A stretch of DNA of 5,326 bases from UBA6345 sp045577635 (GCA_045577635.1 JAZNIS010000084.1:1-5326), one strand, 5' to 3'. Counted from the first letter of the stretch, positions 1 through 5,295 are shown. Notes: generated from the letters alone by a model not told the origin. Numbers and translations: made by a program.

Positions 1-83
1 TTTGCCCATCTACCATTACCATCAATAATAAATGCTATGTGATTAGGAAATTTTGAACTATCTAACTTTTGTTTAATTAACAT
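1..83 (-). CDS. uppS: Isoprenyl transferase (undecaprenyl diphosphate synthase), N-terminal fragment
   Basis: Only the first 27 codons are present; the gene runs off the left edge. The translation begins MLIKQKLDSS and continues through PNHIAFIIDGNGRWA, which matches the N-terminal signature of cis-prenyltransferases (HIAxIMDGNGRWAK). Asp21 of this fragment corresponds to the Mg-binding catalytic aspartate. The family condenses isopentenyl diphosphate units onto farnesyl diphosphate to make the C55 lipid carrier for peptidoglycan and other wall polymers, at the cytoplasmic face of the membrane. The ATG at 83 is chosen because GGAG lies five bases upstream; the nearby ATG at 94 hits a stop after two codons. 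It follows frr, as in many Bacillota. The family identity is secure from the signature; the rest of the enzyme cannot be checked here. Confidence 0.88.
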   Translation of the reverse strand, partial: MLIKQKLDSSKFPNHIAFIIDGNGRWA

Positions 84-107
84 AACTACTCCATAAAAGA
101 ATTATAA

Positions 108-126
108 GCCACAAAAGATTTGTGGC
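108..126 (-). terminator. Perfect 8-bp hairpin before uppS, possible weak terminator or attenuator
   Basis: GCCACAAA and its exact complement TTTGTGGC flank a three-base loop. Read on the minus strand the hairpin is followed by TTATAATTCTTTT, a T-rich but interrupted tail, so at best it is a weak intrinsic terminator between frr and uppS. It could equally be a processing or mRNA-stability element. The tail also contains TATAAT (101-106), but no convincing -35 lies at the right distance. Confidence 0.45.
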
Positions 127-134
127 ATTAACTC

Positions 135-150
135 ACTAGAAAAATCTAGT
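135..150 (-). other. Perfect 6-bp hairpin after frr
   Basis: ACTAGA and TCTAGT pair around a four-base loop, 20 bases beyond the frr stop codon and eight bases before the stronger hairpin at 108-126 in transcript order. No T-tract follows it on the minus strand (GAGTTAAT follows), so it does not look like a terminator by itself. It may protect the 3' end of the frr message or act in tandem with the next hairpin. Function is unproven. Confidence 0.35.
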
Positions 151-170
151 TAAAATTATGTGTATTAAAG

Positions 171-737
171 TTATATTTCCATAACTTCTTTTTCTTTAGC
201 CGCAGACATTTTTTCAATCTTTTCAATAGCAGCATCTAAAGTTTTTTGAACTTCTTTTTCTAAACTTGCTAGTTCATCTTCGGTAAGTTCACTATTCTTT
301 TTCATTTTCTTAAATTCATCTAAAACATCTCTTCTAGCATTTCTGCAACTAACTTTTGCATTTTCAGTTAATCTGTTAACATCTTTAACAACTTCTCTTC
401 TTCTTTCTTCGGTTAGTGCTGGGAAAACTAATCTAATAACTTTTCCATCGTCTGAAGGATTCACACCAAGATTTGCAGCTTCAATTGCTTTAGAAATTGG
501 TTTAACTTGTGAAATATCCCAAACAGAAATTAGCATCATTCTAGCTTCAGGCACAGAAATATTTGCCATTTGTTGAATCGGAGTCATTGTTCCATAATAA
601 TCAACCATAACTTTATCTAAAATTTTAGGGTTTGCTCTACCTACTCTAATAATTGACAATTCTCCATTAAAAAATTCAATTGCCTTTTCAATATCTTCTT
701 CAAATGTAAGTAAGCTTAAATCAACAGCTTCAGTCAT
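171..737 (-). CDS. frr: Ribosome recycling factor
   Basis: RRF works with EF-G in the cytoplasm to split post-termination 70S ribosomes so that subunits can be reused. The 188-residue product is close to the usual 185. Visible family blocks are IIRVGRANP (29-37, domain I helix), DYYGTMTPIQQMANI (46-60, start of domain II), LGVNPSDDGKVIRL (90-103), FPALTEERRRE (105-115) and RNARRDV (132-138), whose arginines contact 23S rRNA. The C-terminal half is a long charged helix of domain I. The ATG at 737 has AAGGCGG six bases upstream, a one-mismatch SD. The stop is TAA. Unusually for this neighbourhood pyrH does not precede it: a terminator and an AT-rich promoter region separate it from tsf, so it is probably transcribed independently, with uppS following. 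Confidence 0.97.
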   Translation of the reverse strand: MTEAVDLSLLTFEEDIEKAIEFFNGELSIIRVGRANPKILDKVMVDYYGTMTPIQQMANISVPEARMMLISVWDISQVKPISKAIEAANLGVNPSDDGKVIRLVFPALTEERRREVVKDVNRLTENAKVSCRNARRDVLDEFKKMKKNSELTEDELASLEKEVQKTLDAAIEKIEKMSAAKEKEVMEI

Positions 738-812
738 AAAAAACCGCCTTTATCTAATATTTTTATTTGTAATAATTTAAATTACACTCTAAAATAATTG
801 TACTAAAAAATT

Positions 813-841
813 AATATAATAGCAAACAAATAAAGTTTAAA
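813..841 (-). promoter_or_regulatory. Candidate promoter for frr
   Basis: On the minus strand TTTAAA (836-841, four of six matches to the -35 consensus) is separated by 17 bases from TATATT (813-818, five of six to -10). This would start transcription near position 806 and give a leader of about 70 bases before frr. The need for a promoter is supported by the strong tsf terminator just upstream. The whole 738-890 stretch is extremely AT-rich, so other hexamer pairs are possible and the exact site is uncertain. Confidence 0.4.
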
Positions 842-854
842 TTAACTTAAATGT

Positions 855-877
855 AATATATTATAATATAATATATT
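855..877. repeat. AT-only inverted repeat, 10-bp arms
   Basis: AATATATTAT (855-864) is repeated exactly in inverted orientation as ATAATATATT (868-877) around a three-base spacer. It sits between the tsf terminator and the candidate frr promoter, just upstream of the proposed -35. It could act as an UP-like or protein-binding element, or be a by-product of extreme AT content. There is no coding potential here. Confidence 0.4.
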
Positions 878-890
878 TTGTTAACAACAC

Positions 891-925
891 AAAAACAAAA
901 AAACCACTAATTAAAGTGGTTTTTT
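891..925 (-). terminator. Rho-independent terminator of rpsB-tsf
   Basis: An 11-bp perfect stem is formed by AAAAAACCACT (898-908) and AGTGGTTTTTT (915-925) around a six-base loop. On the minus strand it begins seven bases after the tsf stop codon and is followed by a T-tract (TTTTTTTGTTTTTG, counted from the end of the stem arm). Position and tract direction indicate that it ends the rpsB-tsf transcript. Consequently frr should not depend on read-through from tsf. Confidence 0.9.
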
Positions 926-931
926 AATTTA

Positions 932-1582
932 TTATTTTCCTTGAGCTTGGTTCATAACTTCTTCAGCAAAGTTATCAACTCTTTTTTCTAAACCTTCACC
1001 CATTTCAAAACGAACAAATCTTCTAACATTGATTTTTTCACCAATTGTTAAAACTGTTTCATTAATTAAATCAGTAACTGTTTGGTCTGGGTTTTTAACG
1101 AAAGGTTGTTCAAGTAAACAACATTCTTCATAGAATTTTTTAATTCTACCATCAATCATTTTTTCAACGATATTAGCAGGTTTTCCTTCGTTTAAAGCTT
1201 GTTGTTTTAAAATTTCTCTTTCATGTTCTAAATCTGCAGTAGGAACTTCTTCTCTTCTAACATAACGAGGGTTAGCAGCAGCAATATGCATAGAAATATC
1301 TTTACATAATTGAGCAAATTGTTCACTTTTAGAAGCAAAGTCTGTTTCACAGTTAACTTCTAATAAAACACCAATTTTTCCACCCATATGAATATAAGAT
1401 GTAACTAAACCTTCAGCAGCAATTCTGTCTGCTTTTTTAGCAGCTTTAGCCATACCTTTTTCTCTTAACCATTCTGTTGCTTTATCTAAATCACCATCAC
1501 ATGCATCTAAAGCACTTTTGCAATCCATCATGCCACAGTTTGTTCTTTTTCTTAATTTAACAATATCTTCGGTTGTTGCCAT
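932..1582 (-). CDS. tsf: Elongation factor Ts, short form
   Basis: EF-Ts is the cytoplasmic guanine-nucleotide exchange factor that recycles EF-Tu from its GDP to its GTP form. The N-terminal UBA-like domain (about 1-55) carries TNCGMMDCKSAL (14-25), equivalent to the family's TGAGMMDCKKAL. The core has NCETDF (77-82), whose Asp81-Phe82 pair corresponds to the residues that intrude near the Mg site of EF-Tu. The conserved C-terminal block IGEKINVRRFVRFEMGEG is at 180-197. At 216 residues it is much shorter than the E. coli protein (about 283), but the ends are intact and the reading frame is clean, so this is a natural short form like those of several clostridia and Thermus, not a truncation. 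It lies 24 bases after rpsB. The start at 1582 has an AAGGGGAG SD 11 bases upstream. A strong terminator follows the TAA stop. Confidence 0.97.
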   Translation of the reverse strand: MATTEDIVKLRKRTNCGMMDCKSALDACDGDLDKATEWLREKGMAKAAKKADRIAAEGLVTSYIHMGGKIGVLLEVNCETDFASKSEQFAQLCKDISMHIAAANPRYVRREEVPTADLEHEREILKQQALNEGKPANIVEKMIDGRIKKFYEECCLLEQPFVKNPDQTVTDLINETVLTIGEKINVRRFVRFEMGEGLEKRVDNFAEEVMNQAQGK

Positions 1583-1606
1583 ATTATTAATTTCTCCCCT
1601 TAAAAA

Positions 1607-2371
1607 TTATTCTTGAACTTCTGCAGTTTCTTCAGCAGCTGAAACTTCTTCAGCAGGTTGTGTTGTTTCGTCTTCAACATTAACAACAACACCTTCTTTA
1701 GCTTCAATAACAGCATTAGCAATAACACCAGCAATTAATGCAACTGCTCTAATAGCATCGTCGTTACCAGGAATTACATAATCAATTAAATCTGGATCAC
1801 AGTTAGTATCAACTAAACCTACAATAGGAATATTTAATGAACGAGCTTCTTTAACAGCGATGTGTTCTTTTTTAGGGTCAACTACAAACATAACATCTGG
1901 AAGTTTAGGCATATCTTTAATACCACCTAAATATTTTTCCAATTTGTCTCTTTCAGCTTGAAGTTTTAAAACTTCTTTTTTAGGAAGTAAATTGAATTCA
2001 CCAATTTTTTCCATTTGATTAATTTTGTTTAATCTTTCAATTCTTGAACGAATTGTTTTGAAGTTTGTTAATGTACCACCTAACCAACGAGAATTAACAT
2101 AATACATTCCACAACGTTTTGCTTCATCAGCGATTGCTTGTTGTGCTTGTTTTTTGGTACCAACAAATAAAATTGTTTTACCTTCGTTTGCAGCATCACG
2201 AACAAAAGCATAAGCTTGTTCTACTAAAACTGCAGTGTCCTCTAGATTGATGATATGAATATCATTTCTTGAGGTAAAAATGTACTTACTCATTTTAGGG
2301 TTCCATTTTCTGGTTTGATGACCAAAGTGAACACCTGCTTCAAGTAATTGTTTCATTGAAATTACAGCCAT
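1607..2371 (-). CDS. rpsB: 30S ribosomal protein S2
   Basis: S2 binds between the head and body of the 30S subunit and is required for S1 and mRNA engagement. The 254-residue product shows the family signatures: LLEAGVHFGHQTRKWNPKM (9-27), SRWLGGTLTNF (94-104) and PDVMFVVDP (158-166). A further block, DPDLIDYVIPGNDDAIRA (192-209), contains the conserved nucleotide-binding-like end of the fold. The last 25 or so residues form an acidic Glu/Ala/Thr tail, a common variable extension in this family. The ATG at 2371 has a perfect AAGGAGG (2379-2385) seven bases upstream, and a second GGGAGG lies further up at 2395-2400. It is first in a two-gene unit with tsf, preceded by a near-consensus promoter and a structured leader, which suggests the autogenous control known for S2 operons in other bacteria. 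That regulation is inferred here. Confidence 0.98.
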   Translation of the reverse strand: MAVISMKQLLEAGVHFGHQTRKWNPKMSKYIFTSRNDIHIINLEDTAVLVEQAYAFVRDAANEGKTILFVGTKKQAQQAIADEAKRCGMYYVNSRWLGGTLTNFKTIRSRIERLNKINQMEKIGEFNLLPKKEVLKLQAERDKLEKYLGGIKDMPKLPDVMFVVDPKKEHIAVKEARSLNIPIVGLVDTNCDPDLIDYVIPGNDDAIRAVALIAGVIANAVIEAKEGVVVNVEDETTQPAEEVSAAEETAEVQE

Positions 2372-2475
2372 TTTATTTCCTCCTTGTTTTTATTCCTCCC
2401 TAACACTTTAAAACTCCACTAACCACCTAAAATAGGCAACAATTAGCAAATGGTGCTAGGTGTGTAATTTTCAAA
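2372..2475 (-). promoter_or_regulatory. Structured 5' leader of rpsB, possible S2 autoregulatory element
   Basis: The predicted transcript start near 2475 leaves about 104 bases before rpsB, less AT-rich than the surrounding intergenic DNA. On the minus strand CTAGCACC (2459-2452) can pair with GGTGGTTAG (2427-2419), giving eight pairs with one G-U and one bulged G. Two alternatives compete with it: a 5-bp hairpin TAGCA/TGCTA (2458-2444) and a small CCTA/TAGG hairpin. Two SD-like blocks, GGGAGG and AAGGAGG, follow the structured part. Mutually exclusive folds upstream of a ribosomal-protein gene fit an autogenous leader. I cannot match it to a named RNA family from sequence alone, and no tRNA-like or T-box signature is seen. 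Confidence 0.45.
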
Positions 2476-2481
2476 CGATTT

Positions 2482-2510
2482 ATTTTAACATATAATTAAT
2501 TATATTTCAA
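2482..2510 (-). promoter_or_regulatory. Extended -10 promoter of rpsB-tsf
   Basis: On the minus strand TTGAAA (2505-2510, five of six to the -35 consensus) is followed by a 17-base spacer and TAAAAT (2482-2487, five of six). A TG one base before the -10 hexamer gives an extended -10 (TGTTAAAAT). Spacing is optimal for the housekeeping sigma factor. It lies downstream of the DUF1292 terminator and about 110 bases before the rpsB start, as expected for a strongly expressed ribosomal-protein operon. Confidence 0.75.
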
Positions 2511-2564
2511 CAATAAATTATTAAATTTTAATAAAAATTTTAAATAACACTTTTAGCAAAAAAC

Positions 2565-2599
2565 AAACAAAAAAAGAGAAGATTTTATCTCCTCTTTTT
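2565..2599 (-). terminator. Rho-independent terminator after the DUF1292 gene
   Basis: Two 13-base arms (2571-2583 and 2587-2599) surround a three-base loop. The single imperfect pair is A with C if read as plus-strand RNA but G with U if read as minus-strand RNA, so the hairpin is fully paired only in the minus-strand transcript. A long T-rich run (TTTTTTTG then TTTG and more Ts) follows on the same strand. It lies about 50 bases past the DUF1292 stop and ends that unit just before the rpsB promoter. Confidence 0.85.
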
Positions 2600-2651
2600 C
2601 ATTTTTAAAGTAAAGTAAAACACTTTTTCTTTAAAGCAACACTAACTAAAA

Positions 2652-2969
2652 TTAGTCAACATTAATGCCTTCTGCTTTAAGAAGTGCATAATATTCTTTA
2701 AATACTTCGTCAACAATTTTTTCATCGTCAACAATAACTAAACAATCTTCGTCATCAATTTCTTCAATTCCAAAAACTAATGCTTCATCATCATTAATGC
2801 CAACAATTTTTGTAACAGGTTTTAAAATTGCATACACTTTTTCATTTAGTGGAATAACTGCAACTTGTTCAAATTCTGTTTCTTTATTGTTTTCATCATA
2901 AAGTTTTAGGTTGTCTGTATTATTTTCGTCTAATAATAATTCAATTTGACTTCTTTCTTCTCTGTCCAT
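2652..2969 (-). CDS. DUF1292 family protein (YrzB-like), acidic, function unknown
   Basis: The 105-residue product is strongly acidic and resembles the DUF1292 family: a hydrophilic lead (1-20), then a beta-rich core with LKLYDENNKETEFEQVAVI, an EKVYAILKPV strand (44-53) and an EALVFGIEEIDDEDCLVIV segment. It ends with a helix DEVFKEYYALLKAEG. The family has no established biochemical function, but in Bacillota it sits directly after ruvX (yrrK-yrzB in Bacillus), and the same order is seen here. Its ATG lies one base beyond the ruvX TAA, and its AAGGGG SD (2978-2983) is inside the last ruvX codons, so translation is probably coupled. There is no signal peptide or membrane segment. A terminator follows. 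The family call rests on motif resemblance plus neighbourhood. Confidence 0.85.
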   Translation of the reverse strand: MDREERSQIELLLDENNTDNLKLYDENNKETEFEQVAVIPLNEKVYAILKPVTKIVGINDDEALVFGIEEIDDEDCLVIVDDEKIVDEVFKEYYALLKAEGINVD

Positions 2970-2970
2970 T

Positions 2971-3405
2971 TTACTTTCCCCTTTGATTAAAGTTTAAATA
3001 GTCCTGTAAGATAATTGTTGCTGCCAATTTATCAATTACAGTTTTTCTTTTTTGTCTGGAAACATCGGCCGAAATCAGCAATTTTTCGGCTGCAACAGTA
3101 GTTAATCGTTCATCAAAATATACAATTTTTGCATCAGTATATTTTTTTAATATTTCACAAAAACTGTATGTTTTTTCAACACGATCACCACAGGTGCCAT
3201 CCATATTTTTAGGTAGCCCAACAACAATTTCTTTAACACCATGTTTAACAACTAATTTTGAAATATATTCACAATCTAATTCAGGATTTTTTCGCTCGTA
3301 AGTTTCTAAACCACTTGCAATAATCCCCATTAAATCGCTTAATGCTATTCCTATTCTTCGTTCTCCAAGGTCCAAAGCCATTGTTTTATAATATTTGCTA
3401 TCCAT
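2971..3405 (-). CDS. ruvX: RuvX/YqgF family RuvC-fold nuclease (putative pre-16S rRNA nuclease)
   Basis: YqgF-family proteins are small RNase H/RuvC-fold nucleases implicated in processing the 5' end of pre-16S rRNA and, in some species, in Holliday-junction resolution. With the ATG at 3405 the protein has 144 residues, within the family's usual 135-150. Motifs in order are ALDLGERRIGIALSD (10-24, with Asp12), EIVVGLPKNMDGT (59-71), YFDERLTTVAAEKLL (96-110) and DVSRQKRKTVIDKLAATIILQDYL (114-137, with Asp125). Asp12, the DER acidic pair and Asp125 are the likely metal ligands. The start is uncertain: the frame stays open to a TTG at 3423, and an internal ATG at 3381 would also keep the fold. 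None has a good SD; 3405 lies just downstream of a possible extended -10 box. It overlaps functionally with DUF1292, which starts one base after its TAA. Confidence 0.95.
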   Translation of the reverse strand: MDSKYYKTMALDLGERRIGIALSDLMGIIASGLETYERKNPELDCEYISKLVVKHGVKEIVVGLPKNMDGTCGDRVEKTYSFCEILKKYTDAKIVYFDERLTTVAAEKLLISADVSRQKRKTVIDKLAATIILQDYLNFNQRGK

Positions 3406-3411
3406 ACATAA

Positions 3412-3440
3412 AGAATACCACAAAATTATTATTTAAGCAA
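3412..3440 (-). promoter_or_regulatory. Possible promoter for ruvX, start site at or next to the ATG
   Basis: On the minus strand TTGCTT (3435-3440) is followed by a 17-base spacer and TATTCT (3412-3417), with TG one base before it forming an extended -10 (TGGTATTCT). Seven bases downstream of the -10 is the A of the ruvX ATG at 3405, which would make a leaderless message and would explain the lack of an SD there. Each hexamer matches consensus at only four of six positions, so this is a weak prediction. Confidence 0.3.
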
Positions 3441-3455
3441 ATCAAAATATTATTA

Positions 3456-3590
3456 TTACATCTTTTCAACCTGTTTTTTTAATGCTTTTTTGCCCTTATT
3501 TACAATTTGTTCTGCTTTTGGGTTATTTGTAACTACAACTGCACCTATAATTAACCCCAATGCCATACCCAATAATAATCCATCTTTCAT
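3456..3590 (-). CDS. Small single-span membrane protein, YtxH-like
   Basis: This 44-codon frame encodes a short lead MKDG, a hydrophobic glycine-rich segment LLLGMALGLIIGAVVV (5-20), then NNPKAEQIVNKGKKALKKQVEKM, a lysine-rich amphipathic stretch. The layout, one N-terminal membrane span followed by a basic helix, resembles small YtxH-like proteins, with the charged tail probably cytoplasmic. A strong SD, GGAGG (3597-3601) within a GGGGGAGGAAG block, lies six bases before the ATG and the frame ends in TAA, so it is very likely expressed. It follows the iscU terminator and precedes ruvX, with no terminator before ruvX. In clostridial genomes small proteins of this kind can occur near alaS and ruvX. 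Function is unknown; the YtxH comparison is by appearance only. Confidence 0.75.
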   Translation of the reverse strand: MKDGLLLGMALGLIIGAVVVTNNPKAEQIVNKGKKALKKQVEKM

Positions 3591-3647
3591 AAACTTCCTC
3601 CCCCGTTTTGTATGATATTAGTTTACCCAAACAAATAAAAATAATAC

Positions 3648-3673
3648 AAAAAAAGAAGGACTATGCCTTCTTT
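3648..3673 (-). terminator. Terminator of iscS-iscU overlapping the iscU stop codon
   Basis: AAAGAAGG (3666-3673, minus strand) pairs exactly with CCTTCTTT (3652-3659) around the six-base loop CATAGT, followed on the minus strand by a further run of Ts and a T-rich tail. The upstream arm is the coding sequence for the last Lys-Lys-Ala residues and the TAG stop lies inside the loop. The stem is modest (8 bp, four of them G-C), but the T-tract direction and position fit an intrinsic terminator of the isc unit. Confidence 0.75.
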
Positions 3674-4062
3674 GAATTTTTTCTTGCTTTTTTAGCTTCT
3701 TTCTTTCTATAATCCTTTATTGCTTCTTCAATTGCTTCCTTAGCCAAAATACTACAATGAATTTTATTATCTGGTAAGCCACCTAAATATTCAATAATAG
3801 CTTCATTTTCTAACTTTAAAGCATCATCAATTGATTTTCCTTTAATCATTTCAGTTGCAACCGAACTAGAAACAATTGCTGCTGCACAACCAAAAGTTTT
3901 AAATGTGGCATTTTCAATTATTTCTTTATCGTTTATTTTTAAATAAAGTTTCATAATATCGCCACATGATTCATTTCCAACAGTTCCAATACCATTAGCA
4001 CCTTTTAACTCGCCAACATTTTTAGGGTTTTGAAATATTTCCATAACTTTATCATTATACAT
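3661..4062 (-). CDS. iscU: Fe-S cluster assembly scaffold IscU/NifU-like
   Basis: This cytoplasmic scaffold receives sulfur from the cysteine desulfurase encoded just upstream and builds Fe-S clusters for transfer to apoproteins. Of 133 residues, the three cluster cysteines are visible: Cys33 in GNESCGDIMKL with the assisting Asp35, Cys59 in FKTFGCAAAIVSSS, and Cys103 in KIHCSILAKEAI with neighbouring His102. The N-terminus MYNDKVMEIFQNPKNVGEL is typical of the family, supporting the ATG at 4062. Its SD (AAGGAAG) overlaps the iscS TAA, and the gap is 14 bases. The LPPVK motif that binds HscA in proteobacterial IscU is LPDNK here (96-100), as may be expected in lineages without HscA/HscB. The C-terminus after residue 118 is a lysine-rich tail (KKEAKKARKNSKKA) beyond the conserved fold. 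It lacks the extra domains of full NifU. The stop is TAG inside the terminator loop. Confidence 0.95.
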   Translation of the reverse strand: MYNDKVMEIFQNPKNVGELKGANGIGTVGNESCGDIMKLYLKINDKEIIENATFKTFGCAAAIVSSSVATEMIKGKSIDDALKLENEAIIEYLGGLPDNKIHCSILAKEAIEEAIKDYRKKEAKKARKNSKKA

Positions 4063-4076
4063 AAACTTAAACTTCC

Positions 4077-5249
4077 TTATTTCTTATTCTTTTTACCTAA
4101 TGGACTCATTGATCGTAATTCTTCTACAATATCAACTAATTTTCTAACAACATAGTCAACATCAACATTTGTGATATCAACACCAAAAGAAAATCTAATT
4201 GCACCATTAATATCTTCATGCTTTAATCCCATAGCTTTTAAAACATGTGATTTTGCCAAGCTTCCAGATGCACAAGCAGAACCTGTTGAAACAGCAATTC
4301 CGTTTAAATCAAGTTTAATAAGAATACTTTCACCTTCAATATATTTAAATGAAATATTAACAATACCAGGTGCTTTTTGATTTAAATTTCCATTAATTCT
4401 AATATTTGGAATTTCATATTCAACTTTTTTAATAAAGTATGCTGTAATATCTGATAATTTTTTATTAACAATTTTCAAATCTCTTTTTGTATTTTCAATT
4501 GCCTTACCAAAACCAACAATTGCAGGAACATTTGTTGTGCCACCCCTTTTGTTTCGTTCCTGTTCGCCACCATGGATCATTTTTTTAATTGGAGTACCTT
4601 TTCTAACATACAAAGCACCAACACCTTTAGGTCCATGTAACTTATGTGAAGAAATACTCATTAAATCAATATGCATTTCATCAACATTCATATCAATAAC
4701 ACTAATTGCTTGTACAGCATCGGTATGGAAATAAGCTTTGTAATCTTTCATTATTTCGCCAATTGCTCTTAAGTGTTGAATAGTTCCAACTTCATTATTA
4801 ACAGCCATAATTGAAACTAAAATTGTATCTGGTCTAATTTCATGTAACAATTCAGGAATAGAAACTAAACCGGTATCATCAACAGGTAAATATGAAACTT
4901 CAAAACCGTCTTTTTCTAAATCATGGCAAGTTTCCAAAATAGAATGATGTTCAATTTTAGTGGTAATAATATGCTTACCCCTTTTTTGATTAGCATAAGC
5001 AATTCCCCTAATAGCCCAATTGTTTGCTTCTGTTCCACCACTAGTAAAATAAATTTCAGAACTAGTTGCACCAATTGCCTTTGCAATGCGATCTCTGGCA
5101 TTATCAACACCATTATCAGCTTCCCTACCAAAACTATGCAAACTATTAGAATTACCATAAACACTTGTAAAATAAGGCAGCATTTCGTTTAAAACTTCAC
5201 CACTAACCTGTGTTGTTGCTGCATTATCTAAATAAATTCTTTTCGCCAT
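4077..5249 (-). CDS. iscS: Cysteine desulfurase, IscS/NifS family
   Basis: This PLP-dependent enzyme converts cysteine to alanine and carries the released sulfur as a persulfide, supplying IscU and usually tRNA thiolation. The 390-residue length fits group I enzymes. Visible landmarks are YLDNAATT (6-13), TSGGTEANN (69-77, PLP phosphate binding), IEHHS with His101 stacking on PLP, HTDAVQ (175-180, Asp177), SSHKLHGPKG with the PLP Schiff-base Lys203, and RGGTTN (235-240). The catalytic Cys326 lies in STGSACASGS (321-330), and the substrate-carboxylate arginine is probably Arg352. The start at 5249 has AAGGA seven bases upstream; an ATG at 5253 is out of frame. It is the first gene of the pair with iscU. 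No iscR/cymR-type regulator is in the remaining 77 bases upstream, although one may lie beyond the window. Specialisation for isc rather than nif cannot be read from sequence; the symbol follows the housekeeping context. Confidence 0.96.
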   Translation of the reverse strand: MAKRIYLDNAATTQVSGEVLNEMLPYFTSVYGNSNSLHSFGREADNGVDNARDRIAKAIGATSSEIYFTSGGTEANNWAIRGIAYANQKRGKHIITTKIEHHSILETCHDLEKDGFEVSYLPVDDTGLVSIPELLHEIRPDTILVSIMAVNNEVGTIQHLRAIGEIMKDYKAYFHTDAVQAISVIDMNVDEMHIDLMSISSHKLHGPKGVGALYVRKGTPIKKMIHGGEQERNKRGGTTNVPAIVGFGKAIENTKRDLKIVNKKLSDITAYFIKKVEYEIPNIRINGNLNQKAPGIVNISFKYIEGESILIKLDLNGIAVSTGSACASGSLAKSHVLKAMGLKHEDINGAIRFSFGVDITNVDVDYVVRKLVDIVEELRSMSPLGKKNKK

Positions 5250-5295
5250 ACATTTTTCCTTTTAATTTAGAAATTATTATATTTTTACTAAAATT

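Noticed and set aside
768..786. TGTAAT/ATTACA inverted repeat between frr and its candidate promoter
   Set aside because: Six-base AT-rich arms with a seven-base spacer are easily expected by chance in this composition.
3406..3423. TTG start extending RuvX by six residues (MWYSLC)
   Set aside because: There is no SD upstream, the added residues do not resemble family N-termini, and they overlap a candidate -10 box; the ATG at 3405 is preferred, though not proven.
3621..3632. GTTT/AAAC short inverted repeat upstream of the small membrane protein gene
   Set aside because: The arms are only four bases and there is no clear promoter nearby to give it meaning.
4171..4380. 69-codon open frame on the plus strand inside iscS
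   Set aside because: It is antisense to the conserved C-terminal half of iscS, has no recognisable domain, and arises from the AT-rich codon use of the real gene.
4537..4734. 65-codon plus-strand frame opposite the PLP-lysine region of iscS
   Set aside because: It is the antisense shadow of the strongly conserved SSHKLHGPKG region, with no domain or independent signal.
4916..5192. Overlapping frames on both strands (82 codons minus, 89 codons plus) over the 5' part of iscS
   Set aside because: Both are out of frame with conserved NifS motifs, low-complexity hydrophobic or serine-rich, and explained by the base composition of iscS.
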